A program made the position numbers and the translations under genes. A DNA stretch of 64,000 bases from Phlyctochytrium arcticum. Its lineage: Eukaryota; Chytridiomycota; Chytridiomycetes; Chytridiales; Chytridiaceae. This document shows positions 23,126 through 35,200 of the stretch, piece after piece (positions within the stretch are counted from its first letter, which is position 1; each line of letters begins with the position of its first letter). The notes under the pieces are model-generated. The model was given only the letters and a program-made list of their open reading frames with translations. It was not told the DNA's origin and did no database searches. The DNA is taken from NCBI GenBank assembly GCA_025602905.1, contig JAHLKI010000043.1, positions 62,001 through 126,000 on the forward strand, given 5' to 3'.

Positions 23126-23581
23126 ATTCCTTGAGATCCGAATTGACGAGTAGTTCCAAGAAGATCGCCTCAGCGCAACCCAAGATTTTGGCGCCAAAAA
23201 TTTACATAAGCAATGTCCGACAGCCCGAACCATTTCCGCGAGAATGAAGGGATACCTGAAAGTGACCCAATTTCACCCAAACTTGATATAAAATAACGAA
23301 ACCGAGTAAACGAGAATGAAGGAAACATATCTAAGAAGCTAAGGAAAACATGGCCGCTACCTCAGACTATATAAAGGATAGAGTTTGACCCGAAAAACCA
23401 ACAGTCTAAGCGCATCTAAGAATTTGATGGGGTACGTGAAATGCGTAAGCATGGTGAGATACACGAGCTACTGAGTTGATGTTGAAACTGATGATTCTAA
23501 ATAGTGTTTGAAAGAAGGTTGTTAATCGCTCATAGCCGGGAAAAGGACGCAACTCGCGAGACACTGAGCGGTACCTCTGGC
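23126..23581. other. Intergenic region, nothing recognised
   Basis: About 450 AT-rich bases between NAA38 and the transposon-like gene. I looked for inverted repeats matching 26.47-26.76 kb and found none convincing. Confidence 0.5.
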
Positions 23582-25951
23582 TTAATTACCTTCATCATCA
23601 CGCACAAGTTCCTTGTCAATGTTGTTTGAAAAATGCTTCAGGGACTTGGTTGCAATCCACTGGTACATTACTGTACATTGGCAGTTGAAGATCACGCAAC
23701 CGCAAGCGGTCAGATCTTGCTTCAGCGAGTCTGATTTTAAGAAATCTCGCACTGTGACTTTTTTGGCCTTACTGGGAGATGGCCCATTCGTAATGTCAGC
23801 AAGAGGGGTCTTCGCGACCGGCATTGGAACACTTTGAAACCCTTCAACATCGATGTGGTTGCCGAGATTTACGAAGGGTTGACGGCGCAGCGGCAAAGGC
23901 AGAAGTGACTCCCGGATGGTAGCTAAGACTACCACGGGGATCTTTTCTGCGCTGGCTGGAGGGAGGTTTACCGTAGTGTTCTCTTTGTTGGTTGTAGCTG
24001 ACCCGGAAGAGAGTACAGGGTTGGTGACGGGTGGGGCTGGAGCTGGAGGGCGGAGAATCAGGTTGTAATGCGGCAGAGCAGACGCATATGGAATCTTATC
24101 ATGTTGTCCAACGACGTCAAAAGTGAACTGAGAAAGGGTGGAGAACAGGTCCTTGAGATACGCAACCATCCTCGGGACGACATCATCGGCTGCCTTTTCT
24201 AGCGGGGATAGGGCGGGAGTACGGGCCGGACCAGAGGTACCTGGCTCGACTTTGATTGGCGAAACTGGTTGTCCACGTAGCGCCAACTCCCTTTCTGTCA
24301 TAGCCGCAAGCTGCTTGATGGCAGACTCACCCCTCATGGCGGTTATCAACATTGCCTTTCTTGAGACCTGCGCATTAGTATCTTGAAAGCGGATGGCGGC
24401 CCGGAGGATGGAGTGAAATACTTCCAAATCCTCACTTGAGAAAGTGGAGAAAAGGAAAGCCATTGCAACATCTTTTGGTAGGTGGGAGGGAAGCTTTTCT
24501 AAGAGACCAAGCTGGTAGAGGACAATGTTCACGTAGTTTTTCTTTCCCAAAAGAGTGAACAACGGGAACAGCCGCTTGAGGCACATCTTGATCTGTTCGA
24601 GATCCCCACTAGACAGTAAATACGGACAATCCACCGCAAGAGGAATGTGATCTTCGAAAAGCGAGATGATCGAATCCACCATCGCCTTGCGGACAGGTGT
24701 TGCCTTTATATTGCTGGATGCCGCCGCCTTGTAGGAACGCAAGACTTCCTTACGGCACTCTTGCCAAGCGGTCATAGAGAGGGCCAACATTGCCGTCCTG
24801 CGCTTTGGCCGCATGTTGATGGGAGCTGTGTTTTCCACGTCCGGATACCCGGCAACCCACAGCCGGTGTATGATTGTCCAACCATGGACAAGGACTGCCT
24901 CCTGTATGTTCAGGGCTATATGCATATTGTCCGGGACCGGTAGGACGTGAGGCCTGAGATTACTATACTTGGCTGATCGCAGCAATTTGCTAGCGTACAT
25001 CCAAACATAGTAATCGCCGGCCAAAACCACAGACTTACTAAATGAACCGTCTTTGTCAGGATAGTTGACTTTCGCCAAGAATGTCTCGATATTGTCCATC
25101 ACTGGTTCCAAATCGAGAGCGGACTTCATAGGCTTGTTGTCGCTGCCGATAATGTGGAAATCCTCTTGCGATCCGGCCTTGGTAGCCATACTGTAGGCGT
25201 ACATTTTTTTGGACAAAACTTCACCGTTACGTAGTTCCGCATACGTCTGCGTTGCGGGAGCACACAGGACTGAGGGAATCCATGTTGTGTCCTGCAACAC
25301 AGAAGCTAGAACATCGGTGATTGCAGGAGGAAGAGGTGGCAGTTCCCTGTGAAGCTTTACCGCATAGTTGGCGGTGGTCCTCGCACTCGTAAACTTTCCG
25401 GGTGCGTTTGCGGCATCTGGTACAGGGCGGACTTGACACCAATGGAAGTCATCAATGGTGACGACCAAGAGTGGGTCATTCTCCAAAATATCTTTCACAA
25501 CGCGCTCGTGGGCCGTCATGATCATGTTGTTCATCCGCGTAATCGATTTTGACGGATGATAGCCCAGATTCACCCGTGAAAGAAGCCGTTGGTCTGTGTG
25601 GGATCCCGTGATGAAGACAGATCCGATATATCGTTTGACGTAATCAGTCTTCCGGTCCATACACTGTCCCTCATAGCATATGGCAAAGATCAAGTGCCGC
25701 TTCATTCGATCGTTGTAGAGAACAGAATACCGGCTTTCGTCATGTCCGACCATGAGTGACTTGAGCTCATATAGGCGGGGATACTGAGCGACAAATTCGT
25801 CCATCTCGACGAACGGATTTCCTCCGAACGGATGAGCAATGAAGTTGCGCATTTCTTGGTGAAAATCAGCAAGAGTCGCAGGAGATGGTCCTGATGTTTC
25901 AGAAATATCAACATCATCGCCTTCAGGTTCCGGAAGCTCGAAGTCCGTCAT
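23582..25951 (-). CDS. Large transposon-like protein of unrecognised family (about 789 aa)
   Basis: One uninterrupted frame from the ATG at 25951. Recognisable features: an acidic N-terminus; VVTIDDFHWCQV and VVLAGDYYVWMYASKLL, each with acidic residues after a hydrophobic strand; LPVPDNMHIALNIQEAVL followed by a long helical region; a Pro-rich linker; and a C-terminal Cys cluster TACGCVIFNCQC. The order strand-Asp, strand-Asp, then PxxxHxxLN resembles RNase-H-like transposase cores of little-studied eukaryotic families (for example DUF6589-type proteins), but I cannot assign one. An upstream zinc-finger frame overlaps its start by a few bases in another phase (see next entry), suggesting one protein split by an intron or frameshift. 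No terminal repeats or target duplications were found. Confidence 0.6.
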   Translation of the reverse strand: MTDFELPEPEGDDVDISETSGPSPATLADFHQEMRNFIAHPFGGNPFVEMDEFVAQYPRLYELKSLMVGHDESRYSVLYNDRMKRHLIFAICYEGQCMDRKTDYVKRYIGSVFITGSHTDQRLLSRVNLGYHPSKSITRMNNMIMTAHERVVKDILENDPLLVVTIDDFHWCQVRPVPDAANAPGKFTSARTTANYAVKLHRELPPLPPAITDVLASVLQDTTWIPSVLCAPATQTYAELRNGEVLSKKMYAYSMATKAGSQEDFHIIGSDNKPMKSALDLEPVMDNIETFLAKVNYPDKDGSFSKSVVLAGDYYVWMYASKLLRSAKYSNLRPHVLPVPDNMHIALNIQEAVLVHGWTIIHRLWVAGYPDVENTAPINMRPKRRTAMLALSMTAWQECRKEVLRSYKAAASSNIKATPVRKAMVDSIISLFEDHIPLAVDCPYLLSSGDLEQIKMCLKRLFPLFTLLGKKNYVNIVLYQLGLLEKLPSHLPKDVAMAFLFSTFSSEDLEVFHSILRAAIRFQDTNAQVSRKAMLITAMRGESAIKQLAAMTERELALRGQPVSPIKVEPGTSGPARTPALSPLEKAADDVVPRMVAYLKDLFSTLSQFTFDVVGQHDKIPYASALPHYNLILRPPAPAPPVTNPVLSSGSATTNKENTTVNLPPASAEKIPVVVLATIRESLLPLPLRRQPFVNLGNHIDVEGFQSVPMPVAKTPLADITNGPSPSKAKKVTVRDFLKSDSLKQDLTACGCVIFNCQCTVMYQWIATKSLKHFSNNIDKELVRDDEGN

Positions 25952-26472
25952 CAAGATGACACTGCCATTCGCCCCGCATCGACAACGTTGTCGTCACTGA
26001 CTTGAGCGTTCACTGCTGCATCCACCACATTGTCGGTACTGATGCTGGCTTCCTGAATGGCCGCAACCTCATTGGGTTGAGCAGGGATGATGGGCCTGAC
26101 GGCGGGCTGTCGAATGATCCCTGCTTTGTACCAGCGGGTTCGACACGCATTGCAAGCATACGGATCAGCAGCTCCTGGTCCAACCTGGGGCCTCAAACGT
26201 GCCGCCCGACGGCTGTCAAGTTCAGCCCAAATGAACTTGTGAAATCGGGTTGAGCTCTTGGTCCCGCAGCCGATGCATCCAGGGTTATAGCCATATTTGT
26301 TACCCCTCTTACCGGGTACCTGATCGTACCAGCTAAGTCCGTCTGAGACCTGGCGCTATAATGGTTGTAATAAGAAGAAGTAAAAGAATGAGTGAACTGA
26401 CTCCTACAGCCGGATAAAGGCTTGTTTTCGAGATCATGAAGATGCCCATCTCACCTTTCTTTTGGGCGGCAT
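25951..26472 (-). CDS. Zinc-finger N-terminal module adjoining the transposon-like gene
   Basis: Starts MPPKRK (26455-26472), splices over a 99-nt intron (26356-26454, GTGAGA...TTATAG) and continues RQVSDGLSWYDQVPGKRGNK. It carries two CxxC pairs (PGCIGCGTK and YACNACRTRWYKAG), a GATA/treble-clef-like arrangement, then a short internal repeat of DNVVDA. The frame ends in TGA at about 25951, overlapping the ATG of the 789-aa frame. A phase-0 intron such as GTCAGT...TTCGAG, or a one-base shift between about 25955 and 26010, would fuse them into a single zinc finger plus core protein of about 920 residues. I favour one gene. Confidence 0.5.
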
Positions 26473-27182
26473 CCTGTCACTTGCGCGTCGTAATTCTAAA
26501 GATCCTGTGAGAGAGGTTCAGATAAAGTCACACAGCCTCCTTCTAATACCGGCTGAGGTGAGGTTTGAAAGTTTACTGGAGGTGTATAGTTGAAAAGATC
26601 GCGTGGAAATGGACAGATGGTGAACAAATGTTTTGCAATAACGTACAGTAAAACGGCGAGGTCGGATCTGCTTACTTAATGCCACAATGACTGTGCCTCC
26701 CTATAGTAAAAGTCGGGTTGCGCTGAGAAGATCGCTTGTCTCCGAGTCTCCGCCGCGGGTAGGGTTCATCACGTGACTGTTAGTCGGTCGGCCATCCAAG
26801 CATCGTCGACCGCATCCGAATTTGCTCCTTCCTTTGGCCGTATTTGAACGACTGGTAAGTAGCCTGCCGGAGCGGACGAAGACGATGCGGAGAGAGGAGC
26901 TGGATGATCCACGGACGAATGCGGAAAAAAGTTTGGCGGATTCGGTACGAAATCAGCGGATGGATGGATGGATGGGTTGCTTGTTTGCCATGTCGGCGAT
27001 CAGCAAAACGAATGGAGAACAAAGATGTCGAGCCCTGGACTATCGGAATGGACGACGCTGAGAGGGAATTGAGACTTTCTGCAACCGTTCGAGTACTAAT
27101 TGTATGGTATTTTTCTGGACAATAGCGTTGCCGTACCTTCACTTTTTCGGCAATACTCCAGTTTGAGAGCCCAACTGCAACC
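26473..27182. other. Intergenic / promoter region of ribosomal protein uS2
   Basis: About 700 bases. It contains a CACGTG E-box-type palindrome near 26772 and a short GGAT tandem repeat around 26957-26975. Small frames here show no domain. The proximal part should be the RPS0 promoter. Confidence 0.45.
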
Positions 27183-28096
27183 ATGAGCAAGGTTACTAAA
27201 GTTCCCGCCGTCCTCAACTTGACTGAGGCGGACACTCAGTCCATGTTGGCTGCCCAGGTTTGTACTTGCATTGGATTTGCAAGAAGATATGATGCATTTT
27301 GTTGATGTCAAACTTGTCTATTTTCCAGACTCACGTCGGCACCAAGAACTTGGACAAGCAGATGGCTCCCTACACCTGGAAGCGTCGTACCGACGGTATC
27401 CACATCATCAACATTGGCAAGACCTGGGAGAAGGTTGTCTTCGCCGCCCGTATCATCGCCGCCGTTGAGAACCCCGCAGACGTCTGTGTTATCGCTGCCC
27501 GCCCATACGGCCAGCGTGCCGCTTTGAAGTTTGCCCAGTACACTGGATCCCAGGCTATTGCTGGTCGTTTCACCCCCGGTACCTTCACCAATTACATCAC
27601 CCGTACTTTCCGTGAACCCCGTGTTCTCCTCGTTACCGACCCCCGCACCGACCACCAGGCCATTCAGGAGGCTTCATACGTCAACATCCCCGTCATTGCG
27701 TTCTGCGACACTGACTCCCCCTTGAAGTACGTTGATGTTGCCATCCCCACCAACAACAAGGCCAAGCACGCCATTGGTCTCGCTTACTGGCTCCTTGCCC
27801 GTGAGGTCCTTCGCCTTCGTGGAACCATCTCCCGATCTGCCCCATGGGAAGTTATGGTTGACATGTTCTTCTTCCGTGATCCCGAGGAAGCCGAGAAGGA
27901 GGCTGAGGCCGCCGCCGCCCCCGAGAAGGGTTTCGGAGAGTGGGGTGCCGCTCCTGTCGCTGGTGAAGCCGAGGTTCCCGTCCAATGGGAGGCCAGTGGT
28001 ACCGGTGTTGCCGACGTTGCCGGACTTGCATCTGCCCAGATCGAGTCTGGTGAGTGGGGTGGTGCTGCTGCCAACACCCAGTGGGGTGACCAATAG
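27183..28096 (+). CDS. RPS0: 40S ribosomal protein uS2 (RPS0/RPSA)
   Basis: Exons 27183-27257 and 27329-28096; phase-0 intron after [20 protein letters not shown]...AAQ. Conserved uS2 blocks: [122 protein letters not shown], followed by an acidic C-terminal extension with FGEWGA and QWEASG and a final QWGDQ. Codon use is sharply biased to C-ending codons, unlike neighbours, as expected for a highly expressed gene; this bias creates the long antisense frames over 27308-28153. It acts in small-subunit assembly and translation. Confidence 0.97.
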
Positions 28097-28379
28097 ACGG
28101 ACCCTCCGATCCACCTTTTTTCGTAGTGCACATTTATGTACTCTATCTCTCAACCAGAGTTTTAATATTAAAAGGTCATACGCGCTCGATTACGCTTTTG
28201 CCGTCCAATTATGATTAAATTTCCGTGCATACTCACTTTGGTGAGCATATGCGAAAAAAGGTATGCCATTAAATATAGAATCTACCGTAGACTGTTGACT
28301 GAGGGTGTAAATGGGATCTATGTACAACAAAGTAAAATAACGTACGAAACTCAGCACTAACTGCCAAACGAAAAACTTA

Positions 28380-30680
28380 TCAAGCTTCCTCAATGTTCAG
28401 GCTGCGCTTGTACTGATTGACAACTCCCGCACCATCTCCAATCTTGCTCTCAAATCGAGTCAGAATCTCCTGATCACAAACCCATACTTCATTGCACACA
28501 GCGTCCAGGAAGCGCTCGTCGTGGGAAACGATGGCTATACCTCCCTTGAACGCCCGAAGAGCAGATGCAAGAGCGTCAATAGAATCCATATCCAAGTGAT
28601 CTGCAAAGGAGCGTGGATGTCAGAACGCGCCAGCTAACTGCACAATGGCCAATCCGAAACTTACTTGTCGGTTCATCAAGAATCATAATGTGAGGATTTG
28701 TCATGGCCATCCAAGCAAACACAGCTCGACTCTTTTGACCTCCACTGAGCGTTCCAATCGGCTGCAGTGCAGTTGTTCCCGTCAACCCATACCGACCCAA
28801 GACGCGTCGATAATCCTCCTCCTGCATACCGGGGAACTTTTTCTGCAAAAATTGCACACTACTCGCCCCCAACTCTAATTGATCAACATGATGCTGGGAG
28901 AAGAGAGCAATACGGAGACGCCCATGACGCTGTACGATTCCACGATTTGGCTCCAAATGACCCGTCATCAATTTGATCAGAGTGGATTTACCCGCACCGT
29001 TAGGACCAACCACTGCAATCTTGGAATCCATTTGCAAGTCGAACGACACCCCAGTGAGAATCGTTCGTTCCTTGGTATATCCAAATGTAACATTGTCCAT
29101 CCGAAGAATGGGTGGAGAGAGCTTTTCTGGTTCAGGGAAGGAAAAGTAAATATCCTGGCCGGCTCCAGCAATTCCCTCCATATCATCCTTTGGCGGTGGA
29201 TCCAGTGGTGGAAGCTTCTCCAAGAGCTTGATTTTCGACTGCGCTTGAGCAGCTCGTTTAGCATTATATCGCCATCGATCAATGAATGCCTGCAAATGTT
29301 GTCGATATGCTAATTGCGCCTCATACTCGCGGATCTGGTTCTTCCGTCGCTCGGCCTTGGTACCGACAAATATGGAGAAGTTACCCTTGTAGTAATCGAG
29401 CACGCCATCATGCAAGTGGAGGATATCAGTTGAAACGGCGTCCAGGAAAGATCGATCGTGAGATACAACCAACAGGGTCGCCTGCCATTTTTGGAAATAA
29501 CGCTCAAGCCAAACCACAGCCGGGAAATCCAAGTAATTTGTTACTTCATCAGCCAGTAGCAAATCAGGTTTGCAGAATAGAGCTCGAGCCAGGGCCAGTC
29601 GCATTCGCCATCCACCACTGAAGGTGCGAGTAGCGGCCTTCTGTTGCTCAGGGGTGAATCCTAGACCATTCAGAATGGAGGACGCCTTGGACTCTGCAGT
29701 GTCCGCATCAATCTCTTCCAGCCGTTGGTAAACAAACTTGAGGCGGGCCTGATTCTTCTCCGCAAGTTCAGGGGTTATTGAAAGTTTTGAGAAACTGGCG
29801 TTTAGCTGCTTCTCTTCTTCCAAAAGTGCTGTACGCTCCGTGTCGGCCAAAAGAACTGACTGCAATGCTGGTGTATCATCTCCGGCAATTTCTTGTTCAA
29901 CGTGCAACACGCGGATATGACTTGGTAAGCGCAGCTCCTCGTGCGCGATTGCTCGTAATAGAGTAGACTTTCCAATTCCGTTTTTTCCAACAAGGCCATA
30001 ACGGCGTCCATAGGCTAATGTCAGAGTCGCATTCTGCAAAATCTTCTTTCCAGCAAATGCAATATCAAAGTCCTCCAATTTAATGTCTTTGCTCATATTC
30101 GTGGATGTGGACTTTGCTTGGTTCACAACCATGGCAGGCTTGACATCTGGGTTCCATGTTGGGATAACGTCGCCCTCGTAAAGTCCACCCCGTGCAGCTT
30201 TTTTATCAGCAAGCTTCTTTTCTGCGTTCCGCAACTTTCGCTGATCTACAGTCGAGCTCTTGGGACCGCTGACAGTCGTTCCATGGCGAATATCGGTAAC
30301 AGCAGACCGAGTAAACTCCAGGGTACTTGATAATGTCTGATTCATGAGAATCGGTCCATCGAGGGCCACAACGCCATTGCCGTGACCGACGGGTGCTGCT
30401 GGAGTGAGCTCTGCGAGCTTTTCACAGAGGGCGTCTATTTGATCCTCGGTACACCCCGATTCCGACAACAGAGGCTGGAGAAAGTCAACAAGGCCATCCT
30501 TAGTTCTATCGCTGGAGCCATCTTCAAAGTATCCAAGCACCTGACATATTCCGACTGATTTTAGTTCCTGTGAAAACGATGTTAATGCTGGGTGCAACCT
30601 ACATATTCCATTAGATCTCCGTCAAGCCCGGGGGCCGCTTTTTGGATAAAGCTGCCCACATCTCTGCTGGTTGGGGCCAT
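28380..30680 (-). CDS. GCN20: ABCF-type ATPase GCN20/ABCF3
   Basis: Three exons: start MAPTSRDVGSFIQKAAPGLD at 30680 with an intron near 30567-30602, and a last intron near 28584-28670 that splits the final NHLDMDSID motif. Soluble twin ABC ATPase with no membrane segments. The N-terminal 180 residues match the GCN1-binding region of the family. NBD1 has Walker A GLVGKNGIGKSTLL, signature FSGGWRMRLALARAL, and a Walker B written LLLADEVTNYLD, followed by VVSHDRSFLD. NBD2 has VVGPNGAGKSTLI, LSGGQKSRAVFAWM, MILDEPTNHLD and IVSHDERFLD. With GCN1 it activates the eIF2-alpha kinase GCN2 on stalled ribosomes. The Pro-to-Val change after DE in NBD1 is unusual. Its start lies 183 bp from the divergent MMAB start. 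Confidence 0.93.
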
Positions 30681-30863
30681 CTTGTTTCCTAGTGTTTAAG
30701 ACAGAGCGTAGCCGTCTGAAATACTCAAGCTATTGGGTTCGTGGGGCAGCCAATCCCTTCACAATTTCGTTGGGAATTGCGATTTGACGAAGTTGGCGGA
30801 AGTCACGTGCGGGCATTTTGAACTGCAAGATGGTCGGAAGTTTCGCATGATGATAACTTGCAA

Positions 30864-31809
30864 ATGCGTTACAATCTGCAGCAGATCTGGACTTCCCTTC
30901 CCAAACAACGCTTCTGCCGCCTTCAAGCCCCTCACAGGTTTCTTACAACTTCTTCAGTGATCATGTCGGACAGCGAAGAACCGCGCAGGGTCAAAGTGTA
31001 CACGCGTACCGGCGACAAAGGTTACCTTGCAGAGCAGAAGTCAATGCAATAAACATTTTTGACGATGGACTGTAGGAACCTCCTCTTTGTTTAATGGGGA
31101 ACGTCGGCCTAAGAACGATGATGTTTTTGAAGCCTTGGGGTCCACAGATGAACTGTCCAGCCTACTAGGACTTGCGCAAGCACACGCCAGCACCGACAAC
31201 GCTTTTTTGAACAGCAAGATCCAAAAGGTGCCACTTAAATGCACTTAGCGAGAGCGCAATTCATTCCAGTACTGAACACTTGCAGATCCAAAGCTTGCTT
31301 CAAGATATTGGCTCAAACGTTGCAACTCCTCGTACAAATGCTACTGAAGCCCGTCTCGGTGAGTTGACGCTCTGTTTGGAATTCCTGGAAGCAAGGATGT
31401 CACTTATATTGCATTTTTTTATTTAAAATAGCACGCACCCAGTTTGATCCCGACGGTACCCTGGTAAAGGAACTGGAGAATTGGATCGATGAGTTCGATA
31501 CCGAACTTCCCCCAATACGAAATTTCATATTACCATCTGGAGGGAAAACAGCATCTACATTGCATGTTGCTCGCAGTGTTTGTCGTCGTGCCGAGCGTCG
31601 AGTCGTGCCACTTGTACAAGACGGACTGGCTGACGAAAGCTGTGCCAAGTATCTGAATAGGTAAGCTGTTTTTTGCCTTCCTGGTTGCCGTGGTGTTATT
31701 AACGTCTTTCTCAAGATTAAGTGACTTTTTGTTCACCGCCGCCCGATTCACAGCGAAGAGGGAAGGTCAAGAAGAGACAATCTACCGCAAATTCACCGAG
31801 AAAGAATGA
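30864..31809 (+). CDS. MMAB: Cob(I)alamin adenosyltransferase, mitochondrial (MMAB/PduO type)
   Basis: Adds adenosyl from ATP to cob(I)alamin, making the cofactor of methylmalonyl-CoA mutase. Five exons with compatible phases. From the ATG at 30864 the protein opens with an Arg-rich, acid-free stretch ([20 protein letters not shown], then LTTSSV) typical of a mitochondrial presequence; an alternative Met (MSDSEEPRR) lies 33 residues on. Family motifs follow: [11 protein letters not shown] then [86 protein letters not shown]. The ATP-binding TKTGDxG and the RRAER segment are intact. Intron 1 uses a GTTACC donor, weaker than the others. B12-dependent enzymes are lacking in most Dikarya, so this gene is informative about lineage. 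Confidence 0.93.
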
Positions 31810-32259
31810 TTGAAATCAACAAGGGTATGTACGTAGTTTAGGGTACGTAATTACATGAATATAGTAGAGAACCCATTGTGGGCTCAACTACTGCGTGGTC
31901 AATTAGGTATTTTGAATTTTAGCCCACTCAGGGACATCGTATGTATACATGTCGGGGGACTACGAACTACAGCACTCAATCCAGCTGTTTCCTAGTTGGA
32001 GTTGCCAGCGGCGATACGTATACTGGCAGTCATGCGTAACGTATTTTATTGCAAATAGAAAGGCATTCAGTAGATATCGCTCGATACAGTCAATCTGCAT
32101 CAAGGCCAACGTGTTTCCTCGACGTCGCCCCAATCCGAAAGAAATTATTATGAGGTCAGCAAAACTATGTACATGGTAGAATAGCGAAATGTAGGGCGTA
32201 AGGCGAATGAATATATATAGATATAAGTTAAAGGTTGCATCGTGAAGGACAGTGCGTGT
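31810..32259. other. Convergent 3' intergenic region
   Basis: About 450 bases between the converging stops of MMAB and VPS54; AT-rich with a TATATATAG run near 32212. No gene seen. Confidence 0.5.
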
Positions 32260-35200
32260 TCAACCGCCGCCTGGTAGATTAGAATTTTTGGTCTTGAGCA
32301 TATTCCCAAAGGCAGACGCGAAATTCGTCTTCTTCTGTTGAGCAGCGCTGGTTGAGGATTGTGAGGGAGTTCCAGATGTCGGCGTTGTCTGGAGGGGACG
32401 TCCCGCATCTATTGACCCAGATCGACCTGGGGCGAATTGCTGTTGCTGTTGCTGCGACTGTTGGTTCTGATTAAGTTGCTGCTGGGCGAGTACGGCCCTC
32501 TTGTCTTTGATCTTGACATTATTGACTACGACCTCCAGGTGATTGCCTGGTCCATCGACACCATCCAGAGCCGAAAGCTTTGCAATCAGATACTGGACAT
32601 CCATTAACATTCTATCACAGCTGTTATTAGACTTTTCGAACTGCGACCAGGTAATAGAGTGTCAAACCTATTCTTTCCTGCTCCAGAGTAGAAATCAACG
32701 TTTTTCAGCTGATCGCCAAGGGTGGTGTTGTACTTTTTATATACGTCGGCCATCACAGTCTACAATTCATTGTTAGCAGTGAAATGGGAAGAGTAAAGAG
32801 GCTTACCTTCATAACATCTGACGGCAGGTAACGTGCCAGCACTTTGTGCAGAGTTACGGTCTGCTTGACTAAATCCTGAGTATACGTGCTTGCGCCTTCT
32901 TGGTCGTTGAATTGGCCCGGTTGTGGTTGATCCCAATGCAAATTCTGGAAATGAAGAGCGATTAGGAGTCAATCAAAAATTGACAAGGGGTCAGACGGAC
33001 CTTCAAACGCTCAGTCTGCGCCAGACAGAATTCTTCCATGATAGATAAAAGCTTGCCATATAATTCAGATTGGTGATCTCTATAGTCCTGCGAGACACGT
33101 CAATCGAAGGTCAGTCACGAAGTACGATGACGCGTACCCTCAGAAGTCGGTCAAAATCGCCGAGCAGAATCTTTTGCTTTACAGGCAGATGCTTTGAGAG
33201 ATGGTCCTTGAGATGTGGGATAATTGCGACTATAGCCCCCAGGGCCTGTGCTGCCAGTGCTAGGCAAAAAATGTTGGAAACTGTCAGAACATACTGCATA
33301 AGGGGTACATACCGATATGCTTGGCAGATATATTCTTCAGCCCTGCTGACCTCATGGCGCCGGCCCCAAGAATAACTTGACATGTTCGGGAATTGAAAAG
33401 CTACATTTTAAATTAGTCATAATCCTAAAGCTCAACTCTGGTGTCTAGAACGCACCTTGAGAATGTCCGCTATTCGATTCAGTACATCGGTGGTAAGTGC
33501 CGGTATCTGTTCCATGCATTGCAGATACTCCGTAAGCATCTTTATGAACGTCAAAACGCACTCGACGACATTAAACTTTTTGTCGTCAATCGTAAGGCAC
33601 CGTCGTAATTTTCCATCACCGGCGGCCGCTTTGATGTCGGAATTGGACCCAGCATTGGACGTGCTGACCCCTGCGATACCTAAATCCCCATCATCTTCCG
33701 CGCTCTTACTGCTTTCCGACTTGTGAAGGGATTCGTCACTGGAAGCTAGATGCGATCCTGCTCTCAGTGAGCGGTCCCCAAAGAACTCGTCGATCAGGCG
33801 CTGAAACTCGACAGGAATGTCGGCTTGTGACCATTTCTCATTTTCAACAATATGGGCAAGCTGTTTGTGTTTTTCTTCATGGAACCGGTTAATGAATGCT
33901 TTCGCCTAATGGTAACGTTAACTCAAATCGATATCCCAAGCGTCTAGGCATTCTTACCTGCGAGAGCAATGTTCCTTTCAAACCAAAACACATGCGCCCA
34001 CACAGTGCCTCACCCCCGACCACAAATTCCCACGTTGCTCCAAAAAGTTGGAAGAACTGTGGCGGATTCAACTGTGCATTCTGTTCTGATCTCACACCAA
34101 GCAATTTGGCACAGCGTACGTGGGCAAGATCTGACGCTGAAAATAACACATCGGAAGATTCCGAAATCATTTGTCCAAATGTCGACAAGGTTGAACCATC
34201 TTCTGTTACGTCGGAGGCTGTCGTCACCGCTGGGCTTTCTTCCGCTTTGACATCATCGTCCAGCTCCAAAGTCGCAGTTGAGCCAAATTCATCTTCCTCC
34301 TCGGAATTTTTCTTTTTGAGCTTGCTTATGGGATGCTGGGGAGACATGTTCTCTAATTTTCCGCTGTCGGCCCCAATGATGACGCCTCGTTCTTGGGCTT
34401 CTTTGATAATCATCACTATCAGCTGATGTATGGTGGCCACGCGTTGGAGAATATGCAATAAAGTAATGTAGACCAAGCTAAGCAATTCAAAGAACGAATC
34501 GAAAGCAATGATTCGTAATTGACGAGCCAGAGCGCTATTATGGAGTGATTTAGTTTCTGTTCCTCAACCAACCTGAAACAATGCCTCATGTCCAAACTCA
34601 CCTTTGTTGCTGGCCGGCTTCAGAGCCGGGCGTCATAGGTGATGCCGCCATTGGCGATGCGCCCATTGACAGTTCTTGCAACTGCGGATAATATTTTTTG
34701 GAAAGATTTTTGACCTCCTTCAGGAGCAACTCCTTATACAGCTGCAACGCGCCCCCAAGCCTGTCCGTTCGCAGTAAGCCAAGCAGCATGGGAGTAAGAC
34801 GCGTTTTCAGCCGCTCCTCGCTGGCAGAAAGGCCAATGTCAGGTGTTGGTCCCAAGGGTGAGGTCGTGCTGAGAGTGTATTTGCTTCCCAGAATGTCACG
34901 CACCCAGGGCCCACTGGGCGCATCCCTAACTTTTGGTGCAAGCTGCCTCGCGTCTGTCAAGGCAATGTGCTCTGAAATGTCGTTGAGCATGATTTTGCTC
35001 AACTCGCTCTCCATCATCATGCCGATCGTACGCGAAAGTTGTCCAAGCTGTGCATTGAACGCAGTCAGCGATTTCACCCGTCTCAGGTCGAATGATTGTG
35101 ATATGACTGATGTGCTGCGTAACAACTTGACGCCATCGGTCAGAGTTGCCTGCTCGGTCGCGGGACCGGCCAAGCTGCCTGTGCCGCCGACGCCTCTCAA

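Noticed and set aside
23126..26760. Terminal inverted repeats around the transposon-like gene
   Set aside because: I compared both flanks by eye and found only short chance matches, no consistent TIR or target duplication.
27308..28153. Several antisense frames up to 159 codons over the uS2 gene
   Set aside because: Explained by the extreme C-ending codon bias of uS2, which removes stops on the other strand.
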